Positions 24,051 to 31,975 of a stretch of DNA of 64,000 bases are shown here, one piece after another (within the stretch, counting starts at the first letter, position 1; each line of letters opens with the position of its first letter). The DNA is taken from contig JACKEH010000002.1 in NCBI GenBank assembly GCA_020633125.1, positions 141,553 to 205,552 of the forward strand. Direction: 5' to 3'. The stretch is from Sandaracinus sp. (GTDB taxonomy: Bacteria; Myxococcota_A; Polyangia; Polyangiales; Houyiibacteriaceae). The position numbers were made by a program, and so were the translations under genes. The notes beneath the pieces were generated by a model that saw nothing but the letters and a program-made list of their open reading frames with translations, did no database searches and was not told where the DNA came from.

Positions 24051-24739
24051 CAACGGATACGAACGCGAACGTCCGCGTGGCCGTGTCCGCGGCCCCGACC
24101 GCGATGCTTGCGGTGCTTGCGGTGTTTGCCGCCACGAACCTCGAGCTGCACGGCGGGAGGCGTGATGACGACGCGTGGTGACGGCGGCGTGATGACGACG
24201 CGCGGCGAAGGCGGCGTGACGATCACTTCGCGAGGCGCGGCGACCTCGACGTCGACCCCGGCGGGCGCGACGACGACCGCAGGCGCGACCACCACCGTCG
24301 GCGCGTGGCCGACCCAACGCGTGCCGCCCGCGACGTAGACCACGTCGACCGGACCGGGGACGACCTCGACCCGACGCACGCGGCCTTCGAAGCGCACGGT
24401 GGTCGGGTTCCATTCGAGCTCGACGGTGCGCACGCCTTGGGCGACCGGGACCGTCACCGCGAGCTCGGCGCCTGCGGGCGGCGGTGCGCCGACCACGTAC
24501 GCGTGCACCTCGCCGCTCGCGTGCGGCACGACCTCGATCGGTTGATCGCCGGCGACGACGACGGAGCCGCCGTGCGTGGCTTCGACCTCCACCTCGGGGC
24601 CGGACGCGAAGGTCGGCGGCTGCGCGACGAGCGTGGGGTCGGGGACGTCTTCGCCACACGCGCCGAGCGTCAGGCCGAGCGTCAGCGCGAGCCAACCGTA
24701 GGGGCGTCGCGTCGTGGGAGCATTCGTCGAATCGGGCAT
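24050..24739 (-). CDS. Lipoprotein with Val/Pro repeats and basic His tail
   Basis: 229 residues from the ATG at 24739, chosen because GAGGAGG lies 7 bases upstream; the frame is open to an earlier start at 24757. The lipoprotein signal ends LTLGLTLGACGE. The middle is beta-rich (VEVEATHGGSVVVAGDQPIE), and a segment with VVVAPAVVVAPAGVD and repeated VVITPPSPR units follows. The end is strongly basic (GGKHRKHRKHRGRGRGHGHA), and may bind nucleic acid, acidic polymers or metal. First gene of the three-gene coupled operon running to 22411. Not a recognised family. Confidence 0.75.
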   Translation of the reverse strand: MPDSTNAPTTRRPYGWLALTLGLTLGACGEDVPDPTLVAQPPTFASGPEVEVEATHGGSVVVAGDQPIEVVPHASGEVHAYVVGAPPPAGAELAVTVPVAQGVRTVELEWNPTTVRFEGRVRRVEVVPGPVDVVYVAGGTRWVGHAPTVVVAPAVVVAPAGVDVEVAAPREVIVTPPSPRVVITPPSPRVVITPPAVQLEVRGGKHRKHRKHRGRGRGHGHADVRVRIR

Positions 24740-24977
24740 GGGAGTCCTCCTCGGCAAGCGCGAAGAATAGCAAGCGCATCCCGCGCGCCTCCGAGGACGT
24801 GCGCGTTTCGCGTGGCGAATCGCGACTCGTCAGGAGAGCCCCGGACGATCGATCCCGCACGATTGCACTGGCGTCGTTCGAAGGTGGGCGAGGGTGGGTG
24901 CGAACGACACTTCGTGCGACTTGGAAGTTTTGATCGGTGCGTTGCGCACCCTGCGCGAAGTAGAGTCGCGGCCTCGG

Positions 24978-27059
24978 ATGTCGCCGCGGCACCTCTACCT
25001 GCACTACGTCACGCGAGAGGCACGCACGATGCGGCTCGGCGTCGGGCGCGACGAGCTCGCGGAGTTGGTCGAGTCCGAACGGCGTCGCGGTCTGCGTGCG
25101 GCGTCGCTCGCCGCGCCCTTCGAGCCCGGCACCTTCACGCTCAGCTTCGACGACGCGCACGTCTCGATTCGCGCGCACGCCGCGCCGGTGCTGAAGGCGT
25201 TGGGCGTGCCCGCGACGCTCTTCGTGCCCACGGGCTACGTCGGCACGAGCGCCGACTTCCTCGGCTGGGACGACCTTCGCGCGCTGCGCGACGCGGGCTG
25301 GACGCTCGGCGCGCATTCGGTGTCGCACGTGCGACCGAGCTGGCGCTTCTACGACGAGGACGAGGTCGCCCACGCGTCGCGTCTTCGCGACGAGGCGCAG
25401 CGCAGCCGCGAGATGCTCGAACGAAACCTCGGCATCGAGGTGACGCTCTACGCGTACCCCTACGGCGAAGATCCGCCGGCGGCGCGTGAGGCCGCCCGCT
25501 CGGCGGGGTTCGCGCGGGCGTTCACCGTGCGTCCGACGCTGGAGTGGAACGGGGACCCGCTCTCGGTGCCGCGCCTGGACGCGATGGTGGAGCGGCAAGC
25601 CGCCGCGCCCGAGACGCCGACCGCGATCAGCGTCGTGGTGCCCGCGTACGAGCGCGCCGAGATTCTCGCGGAGGTCGTCACGCGCCTCGCCTCGCAGACT
25701 TACCCGAAGGATCGCTACGAGGTCGTGGTCGTCGACGACGGATCCGAGAGCGACCTCTCGCCGATCTTCGCGGAGATGCCGGAGAACGTGCGCCTGCTCC
25801 GGCCCAAAGGCGTCGACGCGACGTTTCGCGCCGGCCAAGCGCGGCAATGGGGCGCGGACCACGCACGCTACGATCACCTCGCGTTTCTCGACGCGGACGT
25901 CGCGGTCGGTCCCGACTTCTTGTGGCACCTCGATTGGGTGCATCGGCGCGAGCGCGACGCCGTCGTGCTCGGCTACCTGAGCGGCTACAACCTTCACGAC
26001 CTCGGCTTCGTGCACACGCTCGCCGACGTGCGCGGGCGAGACCTCGACGAGCTCGCCGTGATCCCGGACCGCTCGCGCGAGCCGGTGCTCCGAAGCTGCC
26101 TCGACAACCTCGACTGGCTCTCGGAGCCGTGGACGCTCTGCTACACGGGCAACGTCTCGATGCCGAAGTCGCTGCTCTCGCGGGTCGACGGCTTCGCGAA
26201 GGACTTCACGGGTTGGGGCCTCGAAGACGTCGACCTCGGCTACCGCCTGCACCGCGCGGGCGCGCGTTGGGTCTTCTCGCGTTGGGCGTTCGGCGCGCAC
26301 CTCGTCGACCCCGACGAGCCTGCGCCACGAAACCCGTTTCGAAAGTCCGCGCCGACCCACGGCGACTTCGAGGGCTACCTCCGAAACCTCGCGTTGCTGG
26401 AGCGGCACGGCGAGGTGATGCGGCAGTTCGCGGCGCGCTCGCGTTCGGACGTCGACGAGACGTGCGCGCGACCGGGCACGGTGGGCATCGAGCACGGGGG
26501 CACGTCGCGTTTCGTCGCGCGCCACCACGACGTGCTGCATCGCGCGCAGCCGGGCGGGGTCTTCGCGCACGAGCTCCTCGATCGGGTCGCGTACGCGGCG
26601 AAGGTGGGGGCGCAATCGATCTACTTGCTGGGTGGCGAGCCGGCGGAGCATCGAGGCTTCTTCCACGTGCTGCATGCGGCGAAGGCGACCGGGGCGTGGG
26701 TCTCGATGCAGACGCTCGGGCACGCGTTCGCGGGCGAGGGTTTCGCGGCCGAAGCGAAACACGCCGGGCTCGATGGCGCGGTGGTGCTGGTGGTCGCGTT
26801 CGACGCGGCGGTGCACGACGCGGAGTACGAAGCCGGCGCGTACGAGGTGTTCCTGCGTGGCTACGAGGCGCTTCGCGCGAGCGGTCTCGAGCTCGCGGCG
26901 CGGGTGCTCGTCACGCCTTCTTCTTCGGCTTCGCTCGAGGGAACGTTGGCGCGGCTGCGCGCGGACGGCGTGAAGGTCGACGAGGTCTGCGTGACCGACG
27001 CGTCGCTGGACGACGCGGTGCGTGCCTGCGGCTTCGAACCGGTGCCGGCGGCGCCCTGA
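24978..27059 (+). CDS. Polysaccharide deacetylase-GT2 glycosyltransferase-radical-SAM-like fusion
   Basis: 693 residues from the ATG at 24978 (the frame is open to a GTG at 24894). Residues ~1-215 form a NodB-type deacetylase: TLSFDDAH (metal Asp), LGAHSVSH (HxxxH ligands), YAYPYGEDPP. Residues ~220-490 form a GT-A family 2 glycosyltransferase: ISVVVPAYER, VVVVDDGSES, AFLDADVAVG (DxD) and WGLEDVDLGYRLHRAG. The last ~190 residues look like part of a radical SAM barrel: SIYLLGGEPAEHRGFFHVLH, WVSMQTLGHAFAG and AGLDGAVVLVVAFDAAVHDA. No CxxxCxxC cluster motif is present, so that part is probably non-catalytic. Likely role: making and deacetylating a surface glycan. Single gene, no partners adjacent. 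Confidence 0.85.
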   Translation: MSPRHLYLHYVTREARTMRLGVGRDELAELVESERRRGLRAASLAAPFEPGTFTLSFDDAHVSIRAHAAPVLKALGVPATLFVPTGYVGTSADFLGWDDLRALRDAGWTLGAHSVSHVRPSWRFYDEDEVAHASRLRDEAQRSREMLERNLGIEVTLYAYPYGEDPPAAREAARSAGFARAFTVRPTLEWNGDPLSVPRLDAMVERQAAAPETPTAISVVVPAYERAEILAEVVTRLASQTYPKDRYEVVVVDDGSESDLSPIFAEMPENVRLLRPKGVDATFRAGQARQWGADHARYDHLAFLDADVAVGPDFLWHLDWVHRRERDAVVLGYLSGYNLHDLGFVHTLADVRGRDLDELAVIPDRSREPVLRSCLDNLDWLSEPWTLCYTGNVSMPKSLLSRVDGFAKDFTGWGLEDVDLGYRLHRAGARWVFSRWAFGAHLVDPDEPAPRNPFRKSAPTHGDFEGYLRNLALLERHGEVMRQFAARSRSDVDETCARPGTVGIEHGGTSRFVARHHDVLHRAQPGGVFAHELLDRVAYAAKVGAQSIYLLGGEPAEHRGFFHVLHAAKATGAWVSMQTLGHAFAGEGFAAEAKHAGLDGAVVLVVAFDAAVHDAEYEAGAYEVFLRGYEALRASGLELAARVLVTPSSSASLEGTLARLRADGVKVDEVCVTDASLDDAVRACGFEPVPAAP

Positions 27060-27159
27060 GAGAGATGCGGACGTCCAGCAAGCTGGAAACGACGAGGTGA
27101 GCTGAAGCGCAGTCGAGGGGACGGCGCGTGCGGGGCGCGGGCTCCGCTCTGTCCGGTCG

Positions 27160-27235
27160 AGCAGGGCGACCTCCTCCGGACTTCGCTTCGCTCAGCCACT
27201 CCGGAGGCCGCGGAGGTCTGCTGGACCTCCCGACG
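27160..27235. repeat. Short inverted repeats downstream of the fusion gene
   Basis: CTCCGGA occurs at 27174-27180 and CTCCGGAG at 27200-27207, flanking a CTTCGCTTCGCTC tract. GGAGGTC (27212-27218) pairs with GACCTCC (27224-27230) over a 5-base loop. The composition recalls the dispersed element at 5676 and 62027. Possible two-way terminator for the convergent genes; no T run. Confidence 0.5.
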
Positions 27236-27293
27236 CTCCGCCCACACCCCGCCCCCGCCTCGAGCGCGCGATCTCGCGCGTCCCTCACGTCAG

Positions 27294-28916
27294 TCACTCG
27301 GCGCGAGGCAGGCGAATCACGAAGGCGGCGCCGCCGAGCTCGCTCGCTTCGCAGCGAATCTCGCCGCCGTGCTCGAGCACGACCTTCTTCACGATCGCGA
27401 GGCCGAGCCCGGTGCCGTCGCTCTTGGTCGTGAAGTAGGGATCGAAGACGGTCTCGCGATCCTTCTCCGGCACGCCGGGGCCGTCGTCTTCGACGCGCAG
27501 CTCGAAGCCCTCTTCGTGCGTCCGCGCTTCGACCCGCACGTGGCCGCCTCGCTCGCGACCCCGAAGCGCTTGAAGCGCGTTGCGCACGAGGTTGTCGGTG
27601 CAGCGCTTGAGCATCATCGCGTCGATGCGCACGGGCATCGCGTCGTCGGGGGTGACGATCTCGACCTCGGCGGCGCGACCGCCGGCGGCCCCCACGTCTT
27701 CGAGGATGGCCGCGACGCCACGCTGCAGATCCCGCACGAAGTCGCGCAGGTCCGCGGGCGAGAGGTCGGCGCGCGGCAGCTTCGCGAAGTTGCTGAACTC
27801 GCTGACGAGCCGTCGCAGCGTCTCGACCTCTTCTTCGATGATCGCGCACGCGTCTTCGAGCTTTCGAAGGTACTTCGGGTCGTCGCCCTTGTAGCTCCGG
27901 TGCATCTCCTGCGCGGCGAGCTGGATCGGCGTGAGCGGGTTCTTGATCTCGTGCGCGAGACGGCGCGCGAACTCCTGCCACGCGCCGATGCGCTGCAGGT
28001 AGTCGATGCGCGCGCGGCTGTCGCGAAGGTCTCGCACCATGCCGTTGAAGGCGCGCGTCAGCTCACGAATCTCGTCGTTGCCTTCGGTCGGCACGTGCAC
28101 CGTGAGGTCGCCGGCACCGACCTTTCGCACCGCGACCGCCAGCGTGGTCACGCGTCCGGTCACGCGCCGCGCGAGCACCGCCGCGATGACGAGCGCCGCG
28201 ACGATGACGAGCAGCAAGAACGCGAGGTAGACCCACGCGTAGGTGCCGCTGACGAGCTCGGCGCGGGCGTCGAGGCGGGTGTAGAGCTCGGCTTCTTCGC
28301 CGGCGGCCTGCAGCGCGGCGAAGAGCTCGGCGGGCGCCGTGGCCACGACCTCGAGGCGTCGCCGTTCGCCGAGTGGACGAAAGAGCGTGACGGGTCGCGC
28401 GCGCTCGGGATCGAGGCGCGAGGTCTCTTCCACGCGCAGGCTCTCGACGCCGTCTTCGTAGAGCGCGAGCGCGCCGACGCTCGGGTAACGTGTCAGCGCG
28501 TCGTGGAAGTAGCGCTCGACCGCGTCGAGCTCGGGGTGTGCTTCGGTCGGCGCGTCTTGCGCGGGCTCGTCGAGGGCTTCGAGGTCTTCGTCGAAGCCCC
28601 CGAACCCTTCGGGCTCCGGGTCCTCGTCGGGGCTCGGCGCGTCGAAGGGCGCGGTAGGCGTTCCCGCGCCGGGAAACGAACGGTGGAACGCGATCGCGTC
28701 GGCGATGGTCTCGGCTTCGCGGCGGAGCGTGTCGAGGTGCGCGCGGTGTGATTCGACGCCTTCGTCGAGGCGCGCGCGAACCGCGGGGTTCACGCCGACG
28801 CGGTAGGCGTCGAAGAGCGCGGCACGGCCGAGGACCAACGCGCCGATCAGCGTGGCCAACGCCGAGAAGGTCATCGCGCCGAGGATGCGCCGCTCGAAAC
28901 GCGAGAGGCGGCTCAC
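27294..28916 (-). CDS. NtrY-like membrane sensor histidine kinase
   Basis: 540 residues, GTG start at 28916 overlapping the DUF4390 stop. An N-terminal membrane helix (MTFSALATLIGALVLGRAAL) is followed by a ~200-residue periplasmic region with an acidic Pro/Glu stretch, then a second helix (WVYLAFLLLVIVAALVIAAV). A HAMP domain (VGAGDLTVHVPTEGNDEIRE) leads to the phosphoacceptor H-box RLAHEIKNPLTPIQ, N-box DNLVRNALQAL, and ATP lid VEDDGPGVP with GTGLGLAIVKK. The layout matches NtrY-type kinases. It is the last gene of an operon behind the BamA-like barrel and DUF4390 genes, suggesting envelope sensing. No response regulator lies nearby. Confidence 0.88.
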   Translation of the reverse strand: MSRLSRFERRILGAMTFSALATLIGALVLGRAALFDAYRVGVNPAVRARLDEGVESHRAHLDTLRREAETIADAIAFHRSFPGAGTPTAPFDAPSPDEDPEPEGFGGFDEDLEALDEPAQDAPTEAHPELDAVERYFHDALTRYPSVGALALYEDGVESLRVEETSRLDPERARPVTLFRPLGERRRLEVVATAPAELFAALQAAGEEAELYTRLDARAELVSGTYAWVYLAFLLLVIVAALVIAAVLARRVTGRVTTLAVAVRKVGAGDLTVHVPTEGNDEIRELTRAFNGMVRDLRDSRARIDYLQRIGAWQEFARRLAHEIKNPLTPIQLAAQEMHRSYKGDDPKYLRKLEDACAIIEEEVETLRRLVSEFSNFAKLPRADLSPADLRDFVRDLQRGVAAILEDVGAAGGRAAEVEIVTPDDAMPVRIDAMMLKRCTDNLVRNALQALRGRERGGHVRVEARTHEEGFELRVEDDGPGVPEKDRETVFDPYFTTKSDGTGLGLAIVKKVVLEHGGEIRCEASELGGAAFVIRLPRAE

Positions 28917-29572
28917 GGCGCCCCCGGCACACGCACGTTGGGGGAACGGAACTCGACGACACGATCCGCTTCGCAGATCTCACGCCGCACGATGTTGACG
29001 ACGATCGGTCCGATGGGGCCGTCGGATTCGCGGCCTCCACGGAGGAGCTCGCGGCAGCGGCGACGGCTGATCGGGTTCAGCTCCGCGCGCACCGCGAAGT
29101 AGACCTCGCGTCCGCGTTGCGCGCGCCACTCGTTGGCGTTGCCGAGCGGGACGCGGCGCAAGACGAGGCATTGCTCGACGACGTCTTCGTAGCGGTCCAT
29201 CACGACCGCGCGGCGGCCGCGGCGCACGACGAACTGGCGCGCGAAGATGTCGTACGAGACCGCGCAGGTGGCTTGGCGCTCCAGGATCGGTTGCGAAGAC
29301 CCGACGCGGTAGGCCTGCACCGTGACGCTCAGGTGTTGCGCGATGCCGCTGCCGAGCCGCTCACGGACCTCGTCGCCGCGGGCGAGGTCCGCGACGCTGA
29401 AGTGCAGCTCGGGCACGCCGGAGTCGCTGAACGTGATGCCGATGTCGCGCACGGGCACACGCGATTGCGCCGCGGCGAGCGTGGTCACGAAGCTCAACGC
29501 GAGCGCCAACGCGGCGTGGAGGACGCTGCGCGGCGAACGATCGCGAACGCGGTCGAGCGAGGGCTTCGTCAC
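28913..29572 (-). CDS. DUF4390-type exported protein
   Basis: 219 residues from the GTG at 29572, overlapping the barrel gene's stop (GTGA). A signal peptide (SVLHAALALALSFVTTLAAA) ends before QSRVPVRDIG. The mature part fits DUF4390: GITFSDSGVPELHFSVADL, RLGSGIAQHLSVTVQAYRV, ATCAVSYDIFARQFVV and YEDVVEQCLVLRRVPLG. In several proteobacteria this family is encoded just before an NtrY-type kinase, as here, which supports the call. Its role is unknown; periplasmic location and coupling suggest it links the barrel protein to the kinase (inference). Its own stop overlaps the kinase start. Confidence 0.75.
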   Translation of the reverse strand: MTKPSLDRVRDRSPRSVLHAALALALSFVTTLAAAQSRVPVRDIGITFSDSGVPELHFSVADLARGDEVRERLGSGIAQHLSVTVQAYRVGSSQPILERQATCAVSYDIFARQFVVRRGRRAVVMDRYEDVVEQCLVLRRVPLGNANEWRAQRGREVYFAVRAELNPISRRRCRELLRGGRESDGPIGPIVVNIVRREICEADRVVEFRSPNVRVPGAP

Positions 29573-31266
29573 AAATCGAGGAACCCGAGGAGGGTGGAAA
29601 AGCCGAGCTGGAAGGTGCCGACGCGGGTGTCCATGCGCAGCCCGATGTCGAAGGTGAGGTCGACGGGCAGACGCGCGGCCCCCTCGTAGCCGGGCACGGC
29701 GACCCGGAGATCGCGCCAATCCGCGAGGAGCAACAGGCCGCCGTTCACGTAGAGGTCGAGCGCGCGAAGTCCCTTTCGGCTGCGGTAGAGCGGCAGCTCG
29801 TATTGCACGTCGACGCGCGCGGCGACCTCTTCGACCCGCATCGGCGCGATGGCGGTGCCGAAGAAGTTGGGCGCGCGGCGCCGATCGAGCTGCATCTCGA
29901 GCATGCGACCCGGGACGAGGTCGGTGAGGTCGGCGATGTGGAACTGGTGGAAGAAGGGCGCTTGTCCGATGACGCCGCCCGCGAAGAGCGAGAGACGCAG
30001 CGTGTGGCCCCACGGCAAGGGCACCCAGCCGCGCACCGAGAGCTGGGTGCGCACGAAGTCGTAGTCGCTGCCGAGCACCGGGTGGCTGAGCTCGCCGGTG
30101 AAACGCACGTGCAAGCCTCGGGTGGTGACGACGGGGTCGTCGCGGCGGTCGTAGACGAGGCCGAAGCGCACGAGGCTGACGAAGGAGAGACCGTCTTCGA
30201 TCGCGAAGTCGATCGGGCGGACCATGCTGCCGAAACGTTCGCTCGCCGCGTCGGGCCGCGAGCGCAGATCGACCATCTCGCCCTGCCAGTCGAGAAAGAA
30301 GCGGGTGCTCGCGCCGAGGTCGTGGCCGGTGCCGAGCACCACGCCGCCGCGTTGGTAGAAGACGACCGCGTTGCGCGCCGCGATCTCTTCGAGGCAATCG
30401 GCGTCGTCGGGATCGCATTCGCCCGCGTCGATGAGCGGGTCGTTGCCGAAGTATTGGCGCGCGCGGTGGTAGAAGAACGCCGAGCGAAGGGACCAGTCGC
30501 GCTTGAAGAGGCGCGGGTGCTCGTGCTCGAGGCGAAAGCCGTTGGCGCGGGACGAGAGCAACACGGACGCGGAGAGAGACGAGCCCGAGCCCAAGAAGTT
30601 CGATTCGGTGAGCGTGAAGCCGACGTAGGGGAGCAGATCGACCGAGGTGTCGCGCGTGGCTTGCACGCCTTCGCTGATGCCGAAGGTGAGGCCGCCGACT
30701 GCGATGGTGTTGCGCTCGACCACGCGAATCACGAGGACGACCCAGCCGCGTCGCTCGCCGGGCTCGAGGCGGAGCGAGACCTCGTCGAACCAGCCGGTGC
30801 CGCGCAGGCGCCAGGTGAGGGTCTCGAGCTCTTCGTCCTCGGGGTCGAGCACCGCGCCGCGCTCGTAGGGCACGTAGCGACGGATCACGGAGCTGCGGGT
30901 GCGGGTGTTGCCCTGGATGCGGACGGCCTCGACGAAGTAGCGCACCCGGACGTCGCGGCTCTCGACGTCGTCGCGTCCGTGGGTGTCGAAGAAGTCGTCT
31001 TCTTCGGCGCCTTCGGGGGGCGGTTCGGTGTCGCCGTCGCCTTCGTCGTCCGGGGTGGGCTCTTCGTCGAAGAACGAGGTGTCGCCTTCTCCCTCCGCCG
31101 TGGTCGGGGCTTCTTCGGCGGCTTCGAGGACCTCGGGCGCGGATTCTTCCGGCGCGGCTTCCGGCGGCTGCGCGTGAACGCCCGCCGCGAGCGCGACCGA
31201 GAGCACGGCGAGGCCGAGGCCGCGCCGGAGCCGGGTCGCGTGAAGGGAAGCCATGGGGCGGAACAT
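29569..31266 (-). CDS. BamA/TamA-like outer-membrane barrel protein with one POTRA domain
   Basis: 565 residues from the ATG at 31266; an ATG at 31254 is possible. Signal peptide LGLAVLSVALAAGVHAQ, then an acidic low-complexity linker (PTPDDEGDGDTEPPPEGAEE). One POTRA domain follows (VEAVRIQGNTRTRSSVIRRY ... LRGTGWFDEVSLRLEPGERR). The remainder is a beta-barrel of alternating strands: GFTLTESNFLGSGSSLSASV, FGLVYDRRDDPVVTTRGLHV, the GxxxFxLG-like end TRVGTFQLGFSTLLGFLDL. The final residue is not the usual Phe/Trp but Leu. Omp85 family members insert or move proteins at the outer membrane; one POTRA is fewer than BamA (five). First gene of the operon. Confidence 0.85.
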   Translation of the reverse strand: MFRPMASLHATRLRRGLGLAVLSVALAAGVHAQPPEAAPEESAPEVLEAAEEAPTTAEGEGDTSFFDEEPTPDDEGDGDTEPPPEGAEEDDFFDTHGRDDVESRDVRVRYFVEAVRIQGNTRTRSSVIRRYVPYERGAVLDPEDEELETLTWRLRGTGWFDEVSLRLEPGERRGWVVLVIRVVERNTIAVGGLTFGISEGVQATRDTSVDLLPYVGFTLTESNFLGSGSSLSASVLLSSRANGFRLEHEHPRLFKRDWSLRSAFFYHRARQYFGNDPLIDAGECDPDDADCLEEIAARNAVVFYQRGGVVLGTGHDLGASTRFFLDWQGEMVDLRSRPDAASERFGSMVRPIDFAIEDGLSFVSLVRFGLVYDRRDDPVVTTRGLHVRFTGELSHPVLGSDYDFVRTQLSVRGWVPLPWGHTLRLSLFAGGVIGQAPFFHQFHIADLTDLVPGRMLEMQLDRRRAPNFFGTAIAPMRVEEVAARVDVQYELPLYRSRKGLRALDLYVNGGLLLLADWRDLRVAVPGYEGAARLPVDLTFDIGLRMDTRVGTFQLGFSTLLGFLDL

Positions 31267-31777
31267 AGCAGGGACGGGGAGGGTGTCGGTGTGGGTGCGG
31301 CGCTGCCGTTCACCGTGGTCGGTGGCTCGGTGGTTTCGAGCGACGGACGTGTCGGTCGCGCGGGACACGCCGGTCGGGTTCGGGCCCCGGGTTCGAGGCG
31401 ACCCGCGCGGCGGCTCGACTCGAAGGTCACCACGAACCCGTCCGTCGCGTCCCGCGCGCCCTTGCTCGAGCGAGGCGATCGGTGGACGTGCCGGTCCTGC
31501 GGGATGGGGGTTCGGCCGCGGGACGGGAGGAGCGGTTCGCGTCACGAGCTGCGCGCGTGACACGACCCGTGCTCGCTGGTGCGGCTCGAGCCATGCGAGT
31601 GCTCGCTGCTCCGCGTCGTGAGCTTCGCGCACGACACGTGGCGCCGTTCGGGGTGGGAGCGGGCGGAAGAGCGAGGGGTGAACGTGAGCACCCGAGATGT
31701 TCTTGCGGAAAGGGCTCGTGGGGAGGACGGGCGAGGGAGCGACACGGGTGGCGTGACGCGGTGCGAGGTCGCGTCGT
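31267..31777. other. Intergenic region between divergent barrel and lipoprotein genes
   Basis: About 510 bp with no recognisable gene; open frames have shadow composition. It must hold the promoter of the barrel operon. TCGTGAGC/GCACGACAC phrases near 31615-31640 foreshadow the 62-bp repeat that begins at 31778. Confidence 0.45.
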
Positions 31778-31950
31778 GAGCTCGCGCGCACGACACGACT
31801 CGCGTGGATGTGGACACGACGCGCACCTGGCTGCGTCGAGAGCTCGCGCGCCCGACCCGACTCGCGTGGGTGTGGACGCGACGCGCACCTGGCCGCGTCG
31901 AGAGCTCGCGCGCACGACACGACTCGCGTGGGTGTGGACACGACGCGCGC
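31778..31950. repeat. 62-bp tandem repeats upstream of the Cys-rich lipoprotein
   Basis: Units start at GAGCTCG near 31778, 31840 and 31902, exactly 62 bp apart, each running through CGCGTGGGTGTGGACGCGAC and GCGCACCTGGCCGCGTCGA. The third copy is cut off ~25 bp before the lipoprotein ATG, so the repeats lie where its promoter should be. Confidence 0.88.
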
Positions 31951-31975
31951 CGACGTCCCTGCTATCACCGCGCCC

